From Mesostigma viride (Eukaryota; Streptophyta; Mesostigmatophyceae; Mesostigmatales; Mesostigmataceae), in NCBI GenBank assembly GCA_009746045.1, contig RPFO01000031.1, positions 1 through 24,600 of the forward strand: 24,600 bases of DNA, written 5' to 3'. Each line of letters opens with the position of its first letter. Position 1 is the stretch's first letter. Shown here in pieces: positions 1-7,094 of the stretch. Below the pieces are notes generated by a model that did not search any database, was not told where the DNA came from, and was given only the letters and a program-made list of their open reading frames with translations. The translations under genes were made by a program, and so were the position numbers.

Positions 1-137
1 GAGGATGTGGAGGTCATCTCCGCGCATATGTCGTGATCCTCCATCCCCATCCAGAAGCCTAGGGAGCTGAAGTGCGGCCCCTTCATGTACAGCTCCCTCA
101 GGGGGCGCACGATGACGGCGTCGTACACGAATGCCAT
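1..137 (-). CDS. Conserved viral protein, C-terminus cut by window edge
   Basis: The frame opens at an ATG (complement of 135-137) and stays open through the left edge, giving 45 visible codons. The N-terminus is MAFVYDAVIVRPLRELYMKG, followed by a stretch ending in FWMGMEDHDICAEMTSTSS. I do not recognise the family with certainty; the GPHFSSLGFW and ICAEMT stretches look like a conserved globular viral protein rather than chance coding. A GCGCTTAAAA element lies 35 nt upstream of the ATG (173-182), the same element and spacing as before the KilA-N gene at 13304, which supports both the start and the reality of the gene. It is transcribed in the same direction as the gene at 188-748. Function unknown. 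Confidence 0.6.
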   Translation of the reverse strand, partial: MAFVYDAVIVRPLRELYMKGPHFSSLGFWMGMEDHDICAEMTSTS

Positions 138-172
138 CCCGAAGCCTGGCCAACTACAATGTACAGTTTCGA

Positions 173-182
173 TTTTAAGCGC
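173..182 (-). promoter_or_regulatory. Candidate early promoter element GCGCTTAAAA
   Basis: GCGCTTAAAA on the minus strand ends 35 nt before the ATG of the left-edge gene. The identical 10-mer sits 36 nt before the KilA-N gene at 13304. Promoter function is inferred from recurrence and spacing only. Confidence 0.45.
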
Positions 183-187
183 GCGGG

Positions 188-748
188 TCACAGGAACCGG
201 ACGGTGAACTTCTTCTTGACGCTCTTCACGGACGGTCGCACGAGGATGGCGAGGTCGGAGGCCTTGCACCTCTTGCGACACCGTATGACCTTGCCGTTGA
301 GGACGCGCAGGGAGGGCCTCCTCTCCCTCCCCTTCGGCAGCTCCTCCCGTATGGCGTCCTGGTGCTGGCGAGCGTATTCCAGCACCCCGTTGGTGATGGC
401 CCATCGGAAGAAGTTCATCTGTCCGGGTGTGGTGGTGATCTCCCGCTCGTCTTCCGCGGGGCTGCGGATGGTGGTCTTGTTCCTCCTGGCGAAGGGGTCG
501 AACATGCGCTTGGAGTAGAAGGCCAGCTGCTCGCGGTAGGACATGTACAGGTTGAACGGGAGCGCGTTGTCGGGCTGCTCGAACTCCACGCGGTGTGTCT
601 TGGAGTAATTGGTCACGAGGCACTCGACCACCCGCAGGGACAGGCGGTCCGACCTGCGTCCGGACTCAGGACGCGTGATGTCGTATAGCGCGTTGAAGTT
701 GTCAACGTTCGCGTAAAAGCGCTGCAGGGAGCGCCCCAACAGGTCCAT
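188..748 (-). CDS. Conserved giant-virus protein of unknown function (186 aa)
   Basis: An intact 186-aa frame. Two stretches are typical of a short protein shared by many giant viruses: LSLRVVECLVTNYSKTHRVE with FNLYMSYREQLAFYSKRMFDPFARR (about residues 36-108), and ITTTPGQMNFFRWAITNGVLEYARQH (about residues 113-138). The tail is strongly basic (VIRCRKRCK, then SVKSVKKKFTVRFL), suggesting nucleic-acid or virion-core association. I recognise the family by these motifs, but I am not sure of its accession and know of no assigned function. Family membership is from memory; the function is open. The upstream region on the minus strand holds only the 86-nt gap before the divergent gene at 835. Confidence 0.8.
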   Translation of the reverse strand: MDLLGRSLQRFYANVDNFNALYDITRPESGRRSDRLSLRVVECLVTNYSKTHRVEFEQPDNALPFNLYMSYREQLAFYSKRMFDPFARRNKTTIRSPAEDEREITTTPGQMNFFRWAITNGVLEYARQHQDAIREELPKGRERRPSLRVLNGKVIRCRKRCKASDLAILVRPSVKSVKKKFTVRFL

Positions 749-789
749 GATGTCCGCAGGTCGCTATAGGCAGAGATTTGTTTCGTAGC

Positions 790-797
790 GCGCTTAG
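790..797 (+). promoter_or_regulatory. Candidate early promoter element GCGCTTAG
   Basis: GCGCTTAG ends 38 nt before the ATG at 835, close to the 35-36 nt spacing of the full GCGCTTAAAA copies. It is a weaker match because the A-tract is missing. Confidence 0.3.
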
Positions 798-834
798 TCC
801 GCGGGGAATGTGGACGCCTAGGGTAAGATAGCGG

Positions 835-1606
835 ATGCAGCAGGCCGGCGTCCACCGGTGGACGTGGGTAACGAGACGCGCGTCGCCGCGGGAGAACTCG
901 GACGTGCTCAAGGCTATTATGGGCCTCTGCCGCCTTCCGGACATCCCGCGGCCGTACATGCGCCGTACGGACGACGTCGGCAAGGTGGTGGCGGAGATGG
1001 GCCGCGACACGTATTGGATGTGCGACCTGACGCCGGGGGTGCACTGCCTGCTGGCCCTAGCGCGGATCCGCGGCGGCCGTACGGTGTGCGCGATCGTGCA
1101 TTGGGACAAGAGCGTGCACATCGTCCACATGCCGCCGTTCAAGACGAAACTGTTCAAGGGCACCGTGTTGCAAGGTGTGCTGTGCCGCGACGGGTTGCGC
1201 GTTACGTTCGTGGTGCACGACTGTCTCGTCTATTGCCAGAAGAGTCTGCTATCGGCTCCGTTCCGTGATCGCATGGACCGCGCTCGCGAGGTGGTGGGCA
1301 TGAATTTTCCTAGCACGGGGTCTTATTACTTCCACGTGTTCATTAAATGCGTATCGTACATCACGAGCAACGACAAACAAAACGCGATAAAGAGTCCCAA
1401 CGTGCTGTTCATCCCCGACTCGTCCACCGTGAGCGACCAGTACGTCCACGGGGGGTCACGGTGGCCCTGATCCACAAGCCCGAGCTGGTGACCGAGTTCG
1501 GGCGCGCCACTCACGTCGATTCCGCCTGCGCGCTGTACATGCCGCTCACCTCCTCCTGGGCCCCCCCCGTCGCGCAACCTTGTGGGGGTTGTACGATATC
1601 TTATAG
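835..1606 (+). CDS. Guanylyltransferase/capping-enzyme-like protein lacking the catalytic lysine; one or two frame breaks
   Basis: The first frame (835-1470) resembles the nucleotidyltransferase core of mRNA guanylyltransferases. WMCDLTPGVHCLLAL (residues 61-75) sits where motif I (KxDG) belongs, LFKGTVLQGVLC (106-117) where motif III (LFDGE) belongs, and FVVHDCLVYCQKSL (126-139) resembles the FD-containing strand. The motif I lysine and aspartate are absent (L and P), so covalent GMP transfer looks unlikely; a structural or regulatory homologue is my inference. After G6 at about 1451-1456 the coding signal moves to the next frame (VALIHKPELVTEFGRATH, to about residue 230). A second break at the C8 run (1561-1568) would bring the stop to 1604-1606; without it the frame runs to 1745 deep inside the opposite primase gene. 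The fold call is moderate. Confidence 0.55.
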
Positions 1607-3036
1607 GCAAGGTTTGCGGCCGACACCCTTGTGGGGTTCGTTTTACTCGCAGGGGCCGCCACCGCAGGGGAGGGAAACAAGACCGCGTATGCCGCCGCCG
1701 GGATTTGGCGAGGTTCCGATGCGTACCCCTTGCACTCCGAGTTGAAGCACCGCTGCACCAGCCCGTGGATGGAGACGGAGTACCACACGTTGTTGCTCTT
1801 GTGCGCGTCCTCGATCTTGTGGCAGAACCGGTGCTTGGACCACGCCGAGTAGACCGCGTGCACGCCCTCCCCCTGCTTGAACACGTGCGTGACACCCGCC
1901 GCCCCCTCCATGGTCCGCACCACCGTCTCGACGGCCTTGTGCTCGGGAGAGTCGAGGTCCAGCGCCTCGTCCCTGTGGATACCCAGCGTGCTGGCCACCC
2001 GCTGCTCCTGGGGGGTCTTGGCCTTGTGCTTCCTGCGGCGCCCCTGCAGCTCCTCGCGGCACATGGATGTCGCCTCGTCGAACCACGGCGGGGTGGTGAT
2101 GGGGGTGGGGGTCACGCCCGGCCGCCCGTCCAGGATGCGCACGGAGGTCTGCCAGAGGAGCGGGAGGATGTGTTCACGCACGTCCTCGGGCGAGAAGACG
2201 GTGTCCACCACCCCCTCCTTGCTGATGACACCCCACGGGGCGTACGACCGCTTCTCAGAGATCCTGCCGTAGTGGCAGCGGTCGTCTCCGCAGCTGTTGC
2301 GCGCCTTCCTCCGCTCCTTGCACACGTCACAGTGGCACCAATCCTCTCCCGGCGCCTTTCCCTTGCAATCCCCCATCGTTTTCTGGATGTTCCTGTAGGC
2401 CTTGCAGCAGCCGGCGCAGCGCTCGCATTTCCAGCTGAACAGGATACGGATGCCGTTGTCCATCAGCACGCTGGGGTCCACCACGGCCGTCCAGTCGTTC
2501 TCCGCCGGCCTGTCGCCGAAATTCTGGTGCAGTTTGTCCACCACAAACGCCCGAAGTTTTAAGGCTGTCCTCTCATCCACTGGGAGGAGGGGGTAGTGGA
2601 TGTGAAACCCTGTCTTGATCTTCCCCTTCTTCTCCTTGGTGGGGGCCCTGCACACAATCACATAGCTGTCCGTTTCCGCCGGCACGCATTCCCTTAACAC
2701 TTCTTGGATGGTGGGTATCCACTGCTGGATGATGGTGTCCCCCAAATCCTGATCATCCTCACAATCCAGGTCCATGAAAAAGGGGAACACGGCCGTTTTC
2801 TGCTCCACCAGGAAGTTCTGGGTGTCATTCAGAGCATCCTTGGCCACTTCCTTGTAAAAGCTGGCCAGGTCCTCAAAATCCACACAGGCCTTGCCACCTT
2901 TGTATCCATCCAGAAGCAGGTGGGTGTATTCGGCGGATTTGTCGACAAAGCAATCATGATTCACTAGCCATCTAACAGCCTCAGAATAAGGTGGGGGCTG
3001 CCATCTCTCTGCTCCATCCTGGTCCAATTTGTCCAT
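1546..3036 (-). CDS. PrimPol-type DNA primase (AEP core plus Herpes_UL52-like zinc finger)
   Basis: Archaeo-eukaryotic-type primase that would make primers for viral DNA replication. Numbered from the start chosen here (496 aa): the catalytic DxD is in FFMDLDCEDD (D89, D91), the histidine motif is FHIHYP (144-149), and DPSVLMDNGIRILFSWK (187-203) is the third AEP motif region. The C-terminus holds a UL52/PrimPol zinc finger: FCHKIEDAHKSNNVWY then CFNSEC (C405, H412, C430, C435). Between them, residues 205-254 form an unusually Cys-rich insert (ten Cys). The frame opens at 3129, but I chose the ATG at 3036 because GCGCAAAAAA lies 20 nt before it and because the longer start would overlap the divergent gene at 3109. 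Its 5' half has lower GC than its 3' half. No helicase domain is fused. Confidence 0.85.
   Translation of the reverse strand: MDKLDQDGAERWQPPPYSEAVRWLVNHDCFVDKSAEYTHLLLDGYKGGKACVDFEDLASFYKEVAKDALNDTQNFLVEQKTAVFPFFMDLDCEDDQDLGDTIIQQWIPTIQEVLRECVPAETDSYVIVCRAPTKEKKGKIKTGFHIHYPLLPVDERTALKLRAFVVDKLHQNFGDRPAENDWTAVVDPSVLMDNGIRILFSWKCERCAGCCKAYRNIQKTMGDCKGKAPGEDWCHCDVCKERRKARNSCGDDRCHYGRISEKRSYAPWGVISKEGVVDTVFSPEDVREHILPLLWQTSVRILDGRPGVTPTPITTPPWFDEATSMCREELQGRRRKHKAKTPQEQRVASTLGIHRDEALDLDSPEHKAVETVVRTMEGAAGVTHVFKQGEGVHAVYSAWSKHRFCHKIEDAHKSNNVWYSVSIHGLVQRCFNSECKGYASEPRQIPAAAYAVLFPSPAVAAPASKTNPTRVSAANLAYKISYNPHKVARRGGPRRR
1576..1614. terminator. Possible hairpin between convergent gene ends
   Basis: AACCTTG (1576-1582) and CAAGGTT (1608-1614) form a 7-bp inverted repeat with a 25-nt loop, where the genes at 835 and 1546 converge. 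Several large DNA viruses end transcripts at hairpins, but this stem is short and the loop long, so the role is uncertain. Confidence 0.25.
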
Positions 3037-3056
3037 CCTGTCCCCTGCTGTCCAGA

Positions 3057-3066
3057 TTTTTTGCGC
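3057..3066 (-). promoter_or_regulatory. Candidate early promoter element GCGCAAAAAA for the primase
   Basis: GCGCAAAAAA on the minus strand ends 20 nt before the ATG at 3036. The identical 10-mer lies 21 nt before the ATG of the nuclease gene at 6006. It favours 3036 over 3129 as the primase start. Confidence 0.5.
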
Positions 3067-3088
3067 GGCTAAACGGCAGAAATCGTCG

Positions 3089-3097
3089 GCGCTTAAA
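3089..3097 (+). promoter_or_regulatory. Candidate early promoter element GCGCTTAAA for the adenosyltransferase
   Basis: GCGCTTAAA on the plus strand lies in the 72-nt gap between the divergent primase and cobalamin adenosyltransferase genes. It is only 11 nt from the ATG at 3109, much closer than the other copies, so its assignment is weaker. Confidence 0.35.
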
Positions 3098-3108
3098 GGA
3101 ATGGCATC

Positions 3109-3651
3109 ATGAAGATTTATACCAAGCAAGGAGACCAGGGCTACACAAAAAGGCTGGGAAGTTCGGACAGCCTGCGGAAATCGGATGAATTATTTGAGGC
3201 AGTGGGTGCTTTGGATGAGCTCAATGCCTTTATGGGTTTGGCCATTCAACACTCGCTGCCGGCTGATAACTGCTTTCTACAGTACCTCCAAGGTGTTCTT
3301 CTGGCAGCTGGCACGTCCGTCGCGGCCAAGAACTCGAATTCTTGCCGCGACGAAAAGTATAAATTTTCTGAGGGCCCTGAGGCGGTACAGCGGCTGGAAA
3401 ACACAATTGACCAGTTGGACGAAAAGTTACCAAAACTTTGCAATTTCATTCTACCCGGCGGGAACGGACTGGCAACTTCTCACCTCCACGTTTGCAGGGT
3501 GGTGTGCAGAAGAGCTGAGAGGGCGTGTGCGCGGCTGGAATGGGTGGATCCCAACATCCTGCAATTTTTAAACAGGATGTCAGACTTCTTTTTTGTGCTG
3601 GCAAGAGCTAAGGAGGAGTTTCCGGCCGCCATTTACCGCAAACATTCGTAA
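3109..3651 (+). CDS. ATP:cob(I)alamin adenosyltransferase, PduO/MMAB type
   Basis: Transfers the 5'-deoxyadenosyl group of ATP to cob(I)alamin, giving coenzyme B12. The 180-aa protein has the family signatures in order: the N-terminal ATP-binding loop IYTKQGDQGYT (3-13), EAVGALDELNAFMGLA (30-45), FILPGG (113-118), CRVVCRRAER (129-138) and FLNRMSDFFFVLAR (153-166), the last carrying the conserved N/S/D region. Length matches a single-domain PduO-type enzyme without a mitochondrial targeting peptide. GC content is visibly lower than in the neighbouring viral genes, suggesting acquisition by transfer, perhaps from a eukaryotic host or a bacterium. The only upstream in-frame Met is the first. The next gene starts 25 nt downstream on the same strand. 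No mutase or ribonucleotide reductase using B12 is in this window. Confidence 0.92.
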   Translation: MKIYTKQGDQGYTKRLGSSDSLRKSDELFEAVGALDELNAFMGLAIQHSLPADNCFLQYLQGVLLAAGTSVAAKNSNSCRDEKYKFSEGPEAVQRLENTIDQLDEKLPKLCNFILPGGNGLATSHLHVCRVVCRRAERACARLEWVDPNILQFLNRMSDFFFVLARAKEEFPAAIYRKHS

Positions 3652-3676
3652 TTATTATCTGAAAAAAAAGTATGAA

Positions 3677-4450
3677 ATGGCTTCTCAAGATGCTTGCAAC
3701 GTTGACATCCAACAATGCGGGGAGGATCCGGCGAGATTCGATTTTAACCGGCGCACAACGAACCTGGAAAACGCCCACGATGTGAATATCTACAAGTACA
3801 TCATCCGTGATGACAGCAGCCCCTCTTCTAGCGAGTCCGCATCCAACGGGCAGGGGAAGTCGATGTGGACAAGGGATCTGGAGGAGCTGGCGTACAGCTG
3901 GGGGCAGAAGGCGGTCGGGTTCCGCCAGATGCACAACATGGCGGCAGACATGAACACGTTCTGGTTTCACGCCCTCGGGATCCCCGCCGTGATCCTGTCC
4001 GCGGTGGCTGGCACGACAGCGTTTGCCACATCCGAGTGCCCTGCCCACGCCAACATCAGCCCGAAGGCCGTCGCCATAGGAGCCATAAGCATCGCCGTGT
4101 CGGCATTGACCAGCTTGCAGAATTTCATGCAGTTTTCCAGGAAAGCGGAACAGCACAAGCAGGCCGGCCACCGCTACGGTGCGTTCTATCGCGAGATCGA
4201 CGCGGAGTTGAGCAAACAGCGCAAGTACCGGAATAACCCCTTCGAGTTCATACAGCTTTGCAGGCTGACCCTCGACAGCATGGTGTCCCAGGGACCTTCC
4301 ATCCCTAGTCGGATATCAAAGGAGTACAAAAGCAAGTTCAAAAAACACCCGCACAAGGGAGAGCCGTTCGTGGAAATGAGTCCCGGCGAGGGGGACTCCG
4401 AGATGCGCTCCCACATGCAGGGGGGGCGCCGCGATGGGAACGATAGCTAA
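3677..4450 (+). CDS. SLATT-like protein with two transmembrane segments
   Basis: 257 aa from the ATG at 3677, chosen because a run of A's and AT-rich DNA directly precede it; the frame itself is open from 3593, inside the upstream gene. The core (about residues 72-215) has the SLATT layout: an amphipathic WTRDLEELAYSWGQKAVGFR helix, a hydrophobic pair (TFWFHALGIPAVILSAVAGTTAF and AVAIGAISIAVSALTSLQNFMQF), then KAEQHKQAGHRYGAFYREIDAELS. The hydrophilic, basic C-terminus is probably cytosolic. Bacterial SLATT proteins are predicted pore-forming effectors in nucleotide-sensing defence systems; here no partner (SMODS, SLOG, TIR) is visible, so a role as membrane effector or virion membrane protein is inference. 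Known relatives also occur in eukaryotes, particularly fungi. Confidence 0.7.
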   Translation: MASQDACNVDIQQCGEDPARFDFNRRTTNLENAHDVNIYKYIIRDDSSPSSSESASNGQGKSMWTRDLEELAYSWGQKAVGFRQMHNMAADMNTFWFHALGIPAVILSAVAGTTAFATSECPAHANISPKAVAIGAISIAVSALTSLQNFMQFSRKAEQHKQAGHRYGAFYREIDAELSKQRKYRNNPFEFIQLCRLTLDSMVSQGPSIPSRISKEYKSKFKKHPHKGEPFVEMSPGEGDSEMRSHMQGGRRDGNDS

Positions 4451-4473
4451 ATTATCTGGGTATTAGTTACAAA

Positions 4474-4662
4474 ATGTCCGCCCGTCCTTTGAAGTCCCTG
4501 GCCACATACGCCCTCGTCACGTACGCGTTGCTTCTTTTGCGCCCCCGTTGCATGTTCCGGGAGGACGGCAGACCTATGCAGTTCGGGGTCGGCCGCGACC
4601 AGACCCTCCTGCCTTTTTGGCTGATCGCGCTCCTCGCCGCGATATACGCCCCGGGCTACTAG
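4474..4662 (+). CDS. Small membrane protein (62 aa), probably conserved in giant viruses
   Basis: A short protein with two hydrophobic segments (LATYALVTYALLLL at 9-22 and LLPFWLIALLAAIYA at 45-59), joined by a polar loop containing FREDGRPMQFGVGRDQT. That layout, hydrophobic helix then DG..FGVG..T..P.WL, recalls a small membrane protein present in several giant virus families; I recall the pattern but not an accession. An AT-rich leader (4451-4473, TAAATTATCTGGG then ATTAGTTACAAA) immediately precedes the ATG. The likely location is the virion inner membrane or host membrane (inference). Function unknown. Confidence 0.6.
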   Translation: MSARPLKSLATYALVTYALLLLRPRCMFREDGRPMQFGVGRDQTLLPFWLIALLAAIYAPGY

Positions 4663-4719
4663 CTCGTTCTCCCGGTCACTAAAAAAATGTTGGGGTAACA
4701 CGAGACACGGCGCGAGGAG

Positions 4720-4950
4720 ATGAAGACCGCACGGCACCACGAGGGGGAGCACGCGGGCGGGGAGGATCTCGAAGAGGAGCCCGAGCGCTCGTGGCTAGAC
4801 GACATGCCCGACCGATTCCACAGCGCGTACAGGGATGAGCTGTTGAACCTGTACCTGTCGATGGTGGAGCAGTGCAAGGCCTGCGGATACCCCCTCTTGC
4901 GCCGAGTGACTTTCCACGCGTTCTGCGAATTCGCGGAGGCGAACAGCTGA
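4720..4950 (+). CDS. Small hypothetical acidic protein (76 aa)
   Basis: An intact short frame between the small membrane protein and the zinc-binding protein, on the same strand. The N-terminal half is rich in Glu, His and Gly (GEHAGGEDLEEEPER), the C-terminal half looks folded, with LYLSMVEQCKACGYPLLRRV and a CxxC pair (CKAC). The ATG follows an AT-rich gap holding a run of seven A's. I do not recognise the family. Coding support is the AT-rich leader, the position in a same-strand run of genes and the coherent second half. Confidence 0.45.
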   Translation: MKTARHHEGEHAGGEDLEEEPERSWLDDMPDRFHSAYRDELLNLYLSMVEQCKACGYPLLRRVTFHAFCEFAEANS

Positions 4951-4988
4951 TAAATTAAATATGAGCAGAGACGTATAGGACCACCCAC

Positions 4989-5530
4989 ATGACGCGCTGC
5001 GGTGCCACCACGGCGCAGGGAGTGAAATGCAAGAGACGCACAACGGCCGGGTCGGAACGCTGTTCCGTGCACCGGAAGCCGACGATGGGAACGGCTCCAG
5101 GACCGGAGCCACTGCCACGAAGAGAAGGAGGGGCCCCCCCGCGCCTCCAAGACGCCGTGGACGTGTTCACGCAGTTCCTGGAGAGCATCAAGGAGTACGA
5201 CACGGTGCACCCGCAAGCCAGAGCGCCCGCCCCCCTTCCCCGCCACCACCACCCCCTCCCGCGGCGTACCCTCCCCAGACGATGACGATGCACCCCGCGG
5301 TCGTCGACCTGTCGGGCGACGACTCGGTGGTGTACGCCAAGCTGTCCGAGGATCCTGTGACCGACGGCGAGATGCGGAAGTTGGCGGCGGCACGGGCCCT
5401 CACGATGGGCCCGCGACACGCGATGCAGAGTTACGTCAGCCCCCCGGTGGTCGACCCCCTTGGCCTGACGAACTGCGTGACGTTTTTCATGCCCCGGAAA
5501 GCGGGCAACGGCAGGCGGCGGCGCCGCTAG
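4989..5530 (+). CDS. Zinc-binding small protein with C-x9-C-x10-C-x2-H motif; one frame break
   Basis: The N-terminus (MTRCGATTAQGVKC, then C25 and H28) forms C-x9-C-x10-C-x2-H, exactly the spacing found at the N-terminus of the gene at 12193-12912. Similar CxxxT..G..C..C..H modules (DUF5763-like) occur in phage and giant virus proteins and probably bind one zinc. A helical segment (LQDAVDVFTQFLESIKEYD) follows, then a proline-rich linker and a C-terminal part ending in a polyarginine tail. The reading frame breaks within the C-rich linker at about 5229-5240 (0-frame part ends at 5285, the second part is open 5027-5530); one missing C in the C6 run would make a single 180-aa protein. Function unknown. 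Confidence 0.6.
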
Positions 5531-5535
5531 AATCG

Positions 5536-6006
5536 CTACAGGTCCTGAGGGGGCAGGGCGCACGCAGGGCTCACGTGCCTGTCCAGGTACTCCGGGGGGA
5601 AGGTGAGCGAGGGCGGGGGGAACCCCTCGTCCTCGCACTCCCACCTGGTCTCTAGGTTGTATCCGAGCTTCAGTATCTGCCACTCCTTCCACTTGGTGCG
5701 CATGTACACCTCGATGTTGGCCTTCCCCTTGTCGCGGTGGAGGTCGAAGAGGGGGAACCGGTCCGGGTTCGCGTGCCAGTAGTCGCCGTGGTACTCGAAC
5801 ACGGTGGGAGGATGGGTGTCGGCACTGAACCCGTCCACGAACAGCTTGTACCCCGTCTGGGTGCGCAGGACGACCTCGCCACCGTTGCGCGCGTGCTGGA
5901 TCTTGATGGAGCGGTGCCTCTCGATGTCCTGCAGCCACCGGATGGACTTGGGGAGAAACGACGCGGCTATCACTCCGGGGCGAATGAGACTCATAACTTG
6001 TTTCAT
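5536..6006 (-). CDS. PD-(D/E)XK / Vsr-like endonuclease
   Basis: About 156 aa. The centre reads YKLFVDGFSADTHPPTVFEY then HGDYWHANPDRF, followed by DKGKANIEVYMRTKWKEWQI and GYNLETRWECE. This order, D.F then E.HGD.WH.NP, a lysine-rich helix and GY.v...WE, matches Vsr-like or very-short-patch-type nucleases of the PD-(D/E)XK superfamily seen in giant viruses and near homing elements; the Asp and Glu would bind metal. The frame is open to 6051, but I place the start at 6006 because GCGCAAAAAA lies 21 nt before it, as before the primase. Divergent from the BRO/KilA-like gene at 6099. A role in recombination, repair or mobility is inference. Confidence 0.6.
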   Translation of the reverse strand: MKQVMSLIRPGVIAASFLPKSIRWLQDIERHRSIKIQHARNGGEVVLRTQTGYKLFVDGFSADTHPPTVFEYHGDYWHANPDRFPLFDLHRDKGKANIEVYMRTKWKEWQILKLGYNLETRWECEDEGFPPPSLTFPPEYLDRHVSPACALPPQDL

Positions 6007-6027
6007 TTTTTGTAATAAACACGAGAC

Positions 6028-6037
6028 TTTTTTGCGC
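6028..6037 (-). promoter_or_regulatory. Candidate early promoter element GCGCAAAAAA for the nuclease
   Basis: GCGCAAAAAA on the minus strand ends 21 nt before the ATG at 6006, identical in sequence and nearly in spacing to the primase copy at 3057-3066. Confidence 0.5.
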
Positions 6038-6098
6038 AACCAGGCGGCCATGCGCGTTCATCCGTGGCCTATTTTGTCTCGTAAGCAGTACCCCGACC

Positions 6099-6947
6099 AT
6101 GTCTTCAGTCATCCGTTACCTCGCCCCCAGAGACGGGGCAGACGACGACCCGCAGTTCGCGGGCAAGATCCGGGTGACGGAGGATGGCAGGATTTCGGTT
6201 TATGACGCCATGGCCGCAATCGGCATTTCACAACCCAAAGTGTACTGGTTGCGCCTTGGGAAGGAGCACCCAGCAGAGGTTACAACCTGTAACCTCTGGA
6301 AATTTCCAGGGGAAAGACAGCGAGACACCCCCGTGGCCGACCGACAAGGGATGGCCAAGATCATAATGCTGCTCCCCGGCAAGATAGCTGCCAAGTTCCG
6401 CGACAAGGTGGCGGTGCTGCTGGAGCGCTACCTGGATGCGGACCGCTCCCTGGCAGAAGACATTTTGAGACGCGCATATGAGCGCGACGGGGCCGTGGCG
6501 AACCTCCAAGAGCACCCTCGCGTCAAGAGTTGCGAATCCACCAAGGAGCTTAACAACGCCATTAAGCAGTACTCGGACAGGCACGAGGGGTGCGGGGTGC
6601 TGTACCCCGCCGTGCACGATATCAACAACCTGGCGGTCACCGGCAAGACCGCCAGGCAGCTCAAGGCCGCCTACTCGGCTAAGGCGCACGGGTCCTCGCG
6701 CGACCTTAACAGCAAGGTGCAGAGTGCCGCCATGTTCTTTCTGCAGTGGAGCGAGGCCGACAAGATCGCCAGGACGGGCGCCAACCCCGTGGAGGTGGCA
6801 AAGAGGTCCCGGGCTTTGTTTGAGCCCGTGTTCAGGGCGGACGGATTGCACGAGTCGACCGCCGACGGGGCGTGCATCAAGGAGAACGCGAAGGTCATGC
6901 GCCTGAACCAGGAGGCGCGGAGAGAGGCCGCTAGGATTGCCGTTTAA
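6099..6947 (+). CDS. BRO/KilA-like DNA-binding protein, paralogue A (282 aa)
   Basis: Begins with an N-terminal domain of the type IRVTEDGRISVYDAMAAIG (about 28-46), then WLRLGKEHPAEV, WKFPGERQRDTPVADRQGMA and MLLPGKIAAKFRDKV, and RYLDADRSLAEDI. That is a BRO-N/KilA-like arrangement found in giant viruses, usually as multigene families and thought to bind DNA. The C-terminal half (about 190-282) carries a second domain, with SSRDLNSKVQSAAMFF and ENAKVMRLNQEARREAARI, shared with the genes at 13304 and 14384. The segment VKSCESTKELNNAIKQYSD matches IQSCESTKAAMKSLHDNK in the 14384 gene. The specific role is unknown. A 40-bp piece of this gene reappears degenerately at 7054-7094. Confidence 0.75.
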   Translation: MSSVIRYLAPRDGADDDPQFAGKIRVTEDGRISVYDAMAAIGISQPKVYWLRLGKEHPAEVTTCNLWKFPGERQRDTPVADRQGMAKIIMLLPGKIAAKFRDKVAVLLERYLDADRSLAEDILRRAYERDGAVANLQEHPRVKSCESTKELNNAIKQYSDRHEGCGVLYPAVHDINNLAVTGKTARQLKAAYSAKAHGSSRDLNSKVQSAAMFFLQWSEADKIARTGANPVEVAKRSRALFEPVFRADGLHESTADGACIKENAKVMRLNQEARREAARIAV

Positions 6948-7008
6948 TAGTGTTTGATAAACATTTTATAAAGCACCAGAATTTCCTATGCACGTTTAAT
7001 AAACACAA

Positions 7009-7049
7009 AATTATTCGCTCTACTCCAGGATGTTGTCCCCGTTGATGTA
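7009..7049 (-). pseudogene. Duplicated 3' end of the DUF5761-like gene
   Basis: 41 nt that match 7805-7845 with two mismatches. In both copies the minus strand encodes the ending YINGDNILE and stop, plus the AT-rich DNA just beyond. The copy at 7805-7845 is the true C-terminus of the gene at 7816; this one has no gene attached and is a remnant of a duplication. Confidence 0.75.
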
Positions 7050-7053
7050 ATTA

Positions 7054-7094
7054 CCTCTGAAAATTTCCCGGTGAAGACAGCGAGAGACCCCCGC
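7054..7094 (+). pseudogene. Degenerate fragment of the BRO/KilA-like gene
   Basis: About 40 nt closely resembling 6293-6336, the part of paralogue A that encodes the FPGERQRDTPV region. The shared cores are AAATTTCC, AAGACAGCGAGA and ACCCCCG. Small substitutions and indels break the frame. It directly follows the DUF5761-like scrap, so two unrelated gene pieces are fused here. Confidence 0.6.

Noticed and set aside
4955-6112. 385-codon minus-strand frame across the zinc-binding and nuclease genes
   Set aside because: It covers two convincing genes in other frames and its composition (Arg, His, Gly, Pro) is typical of GC-rich antisense frames.
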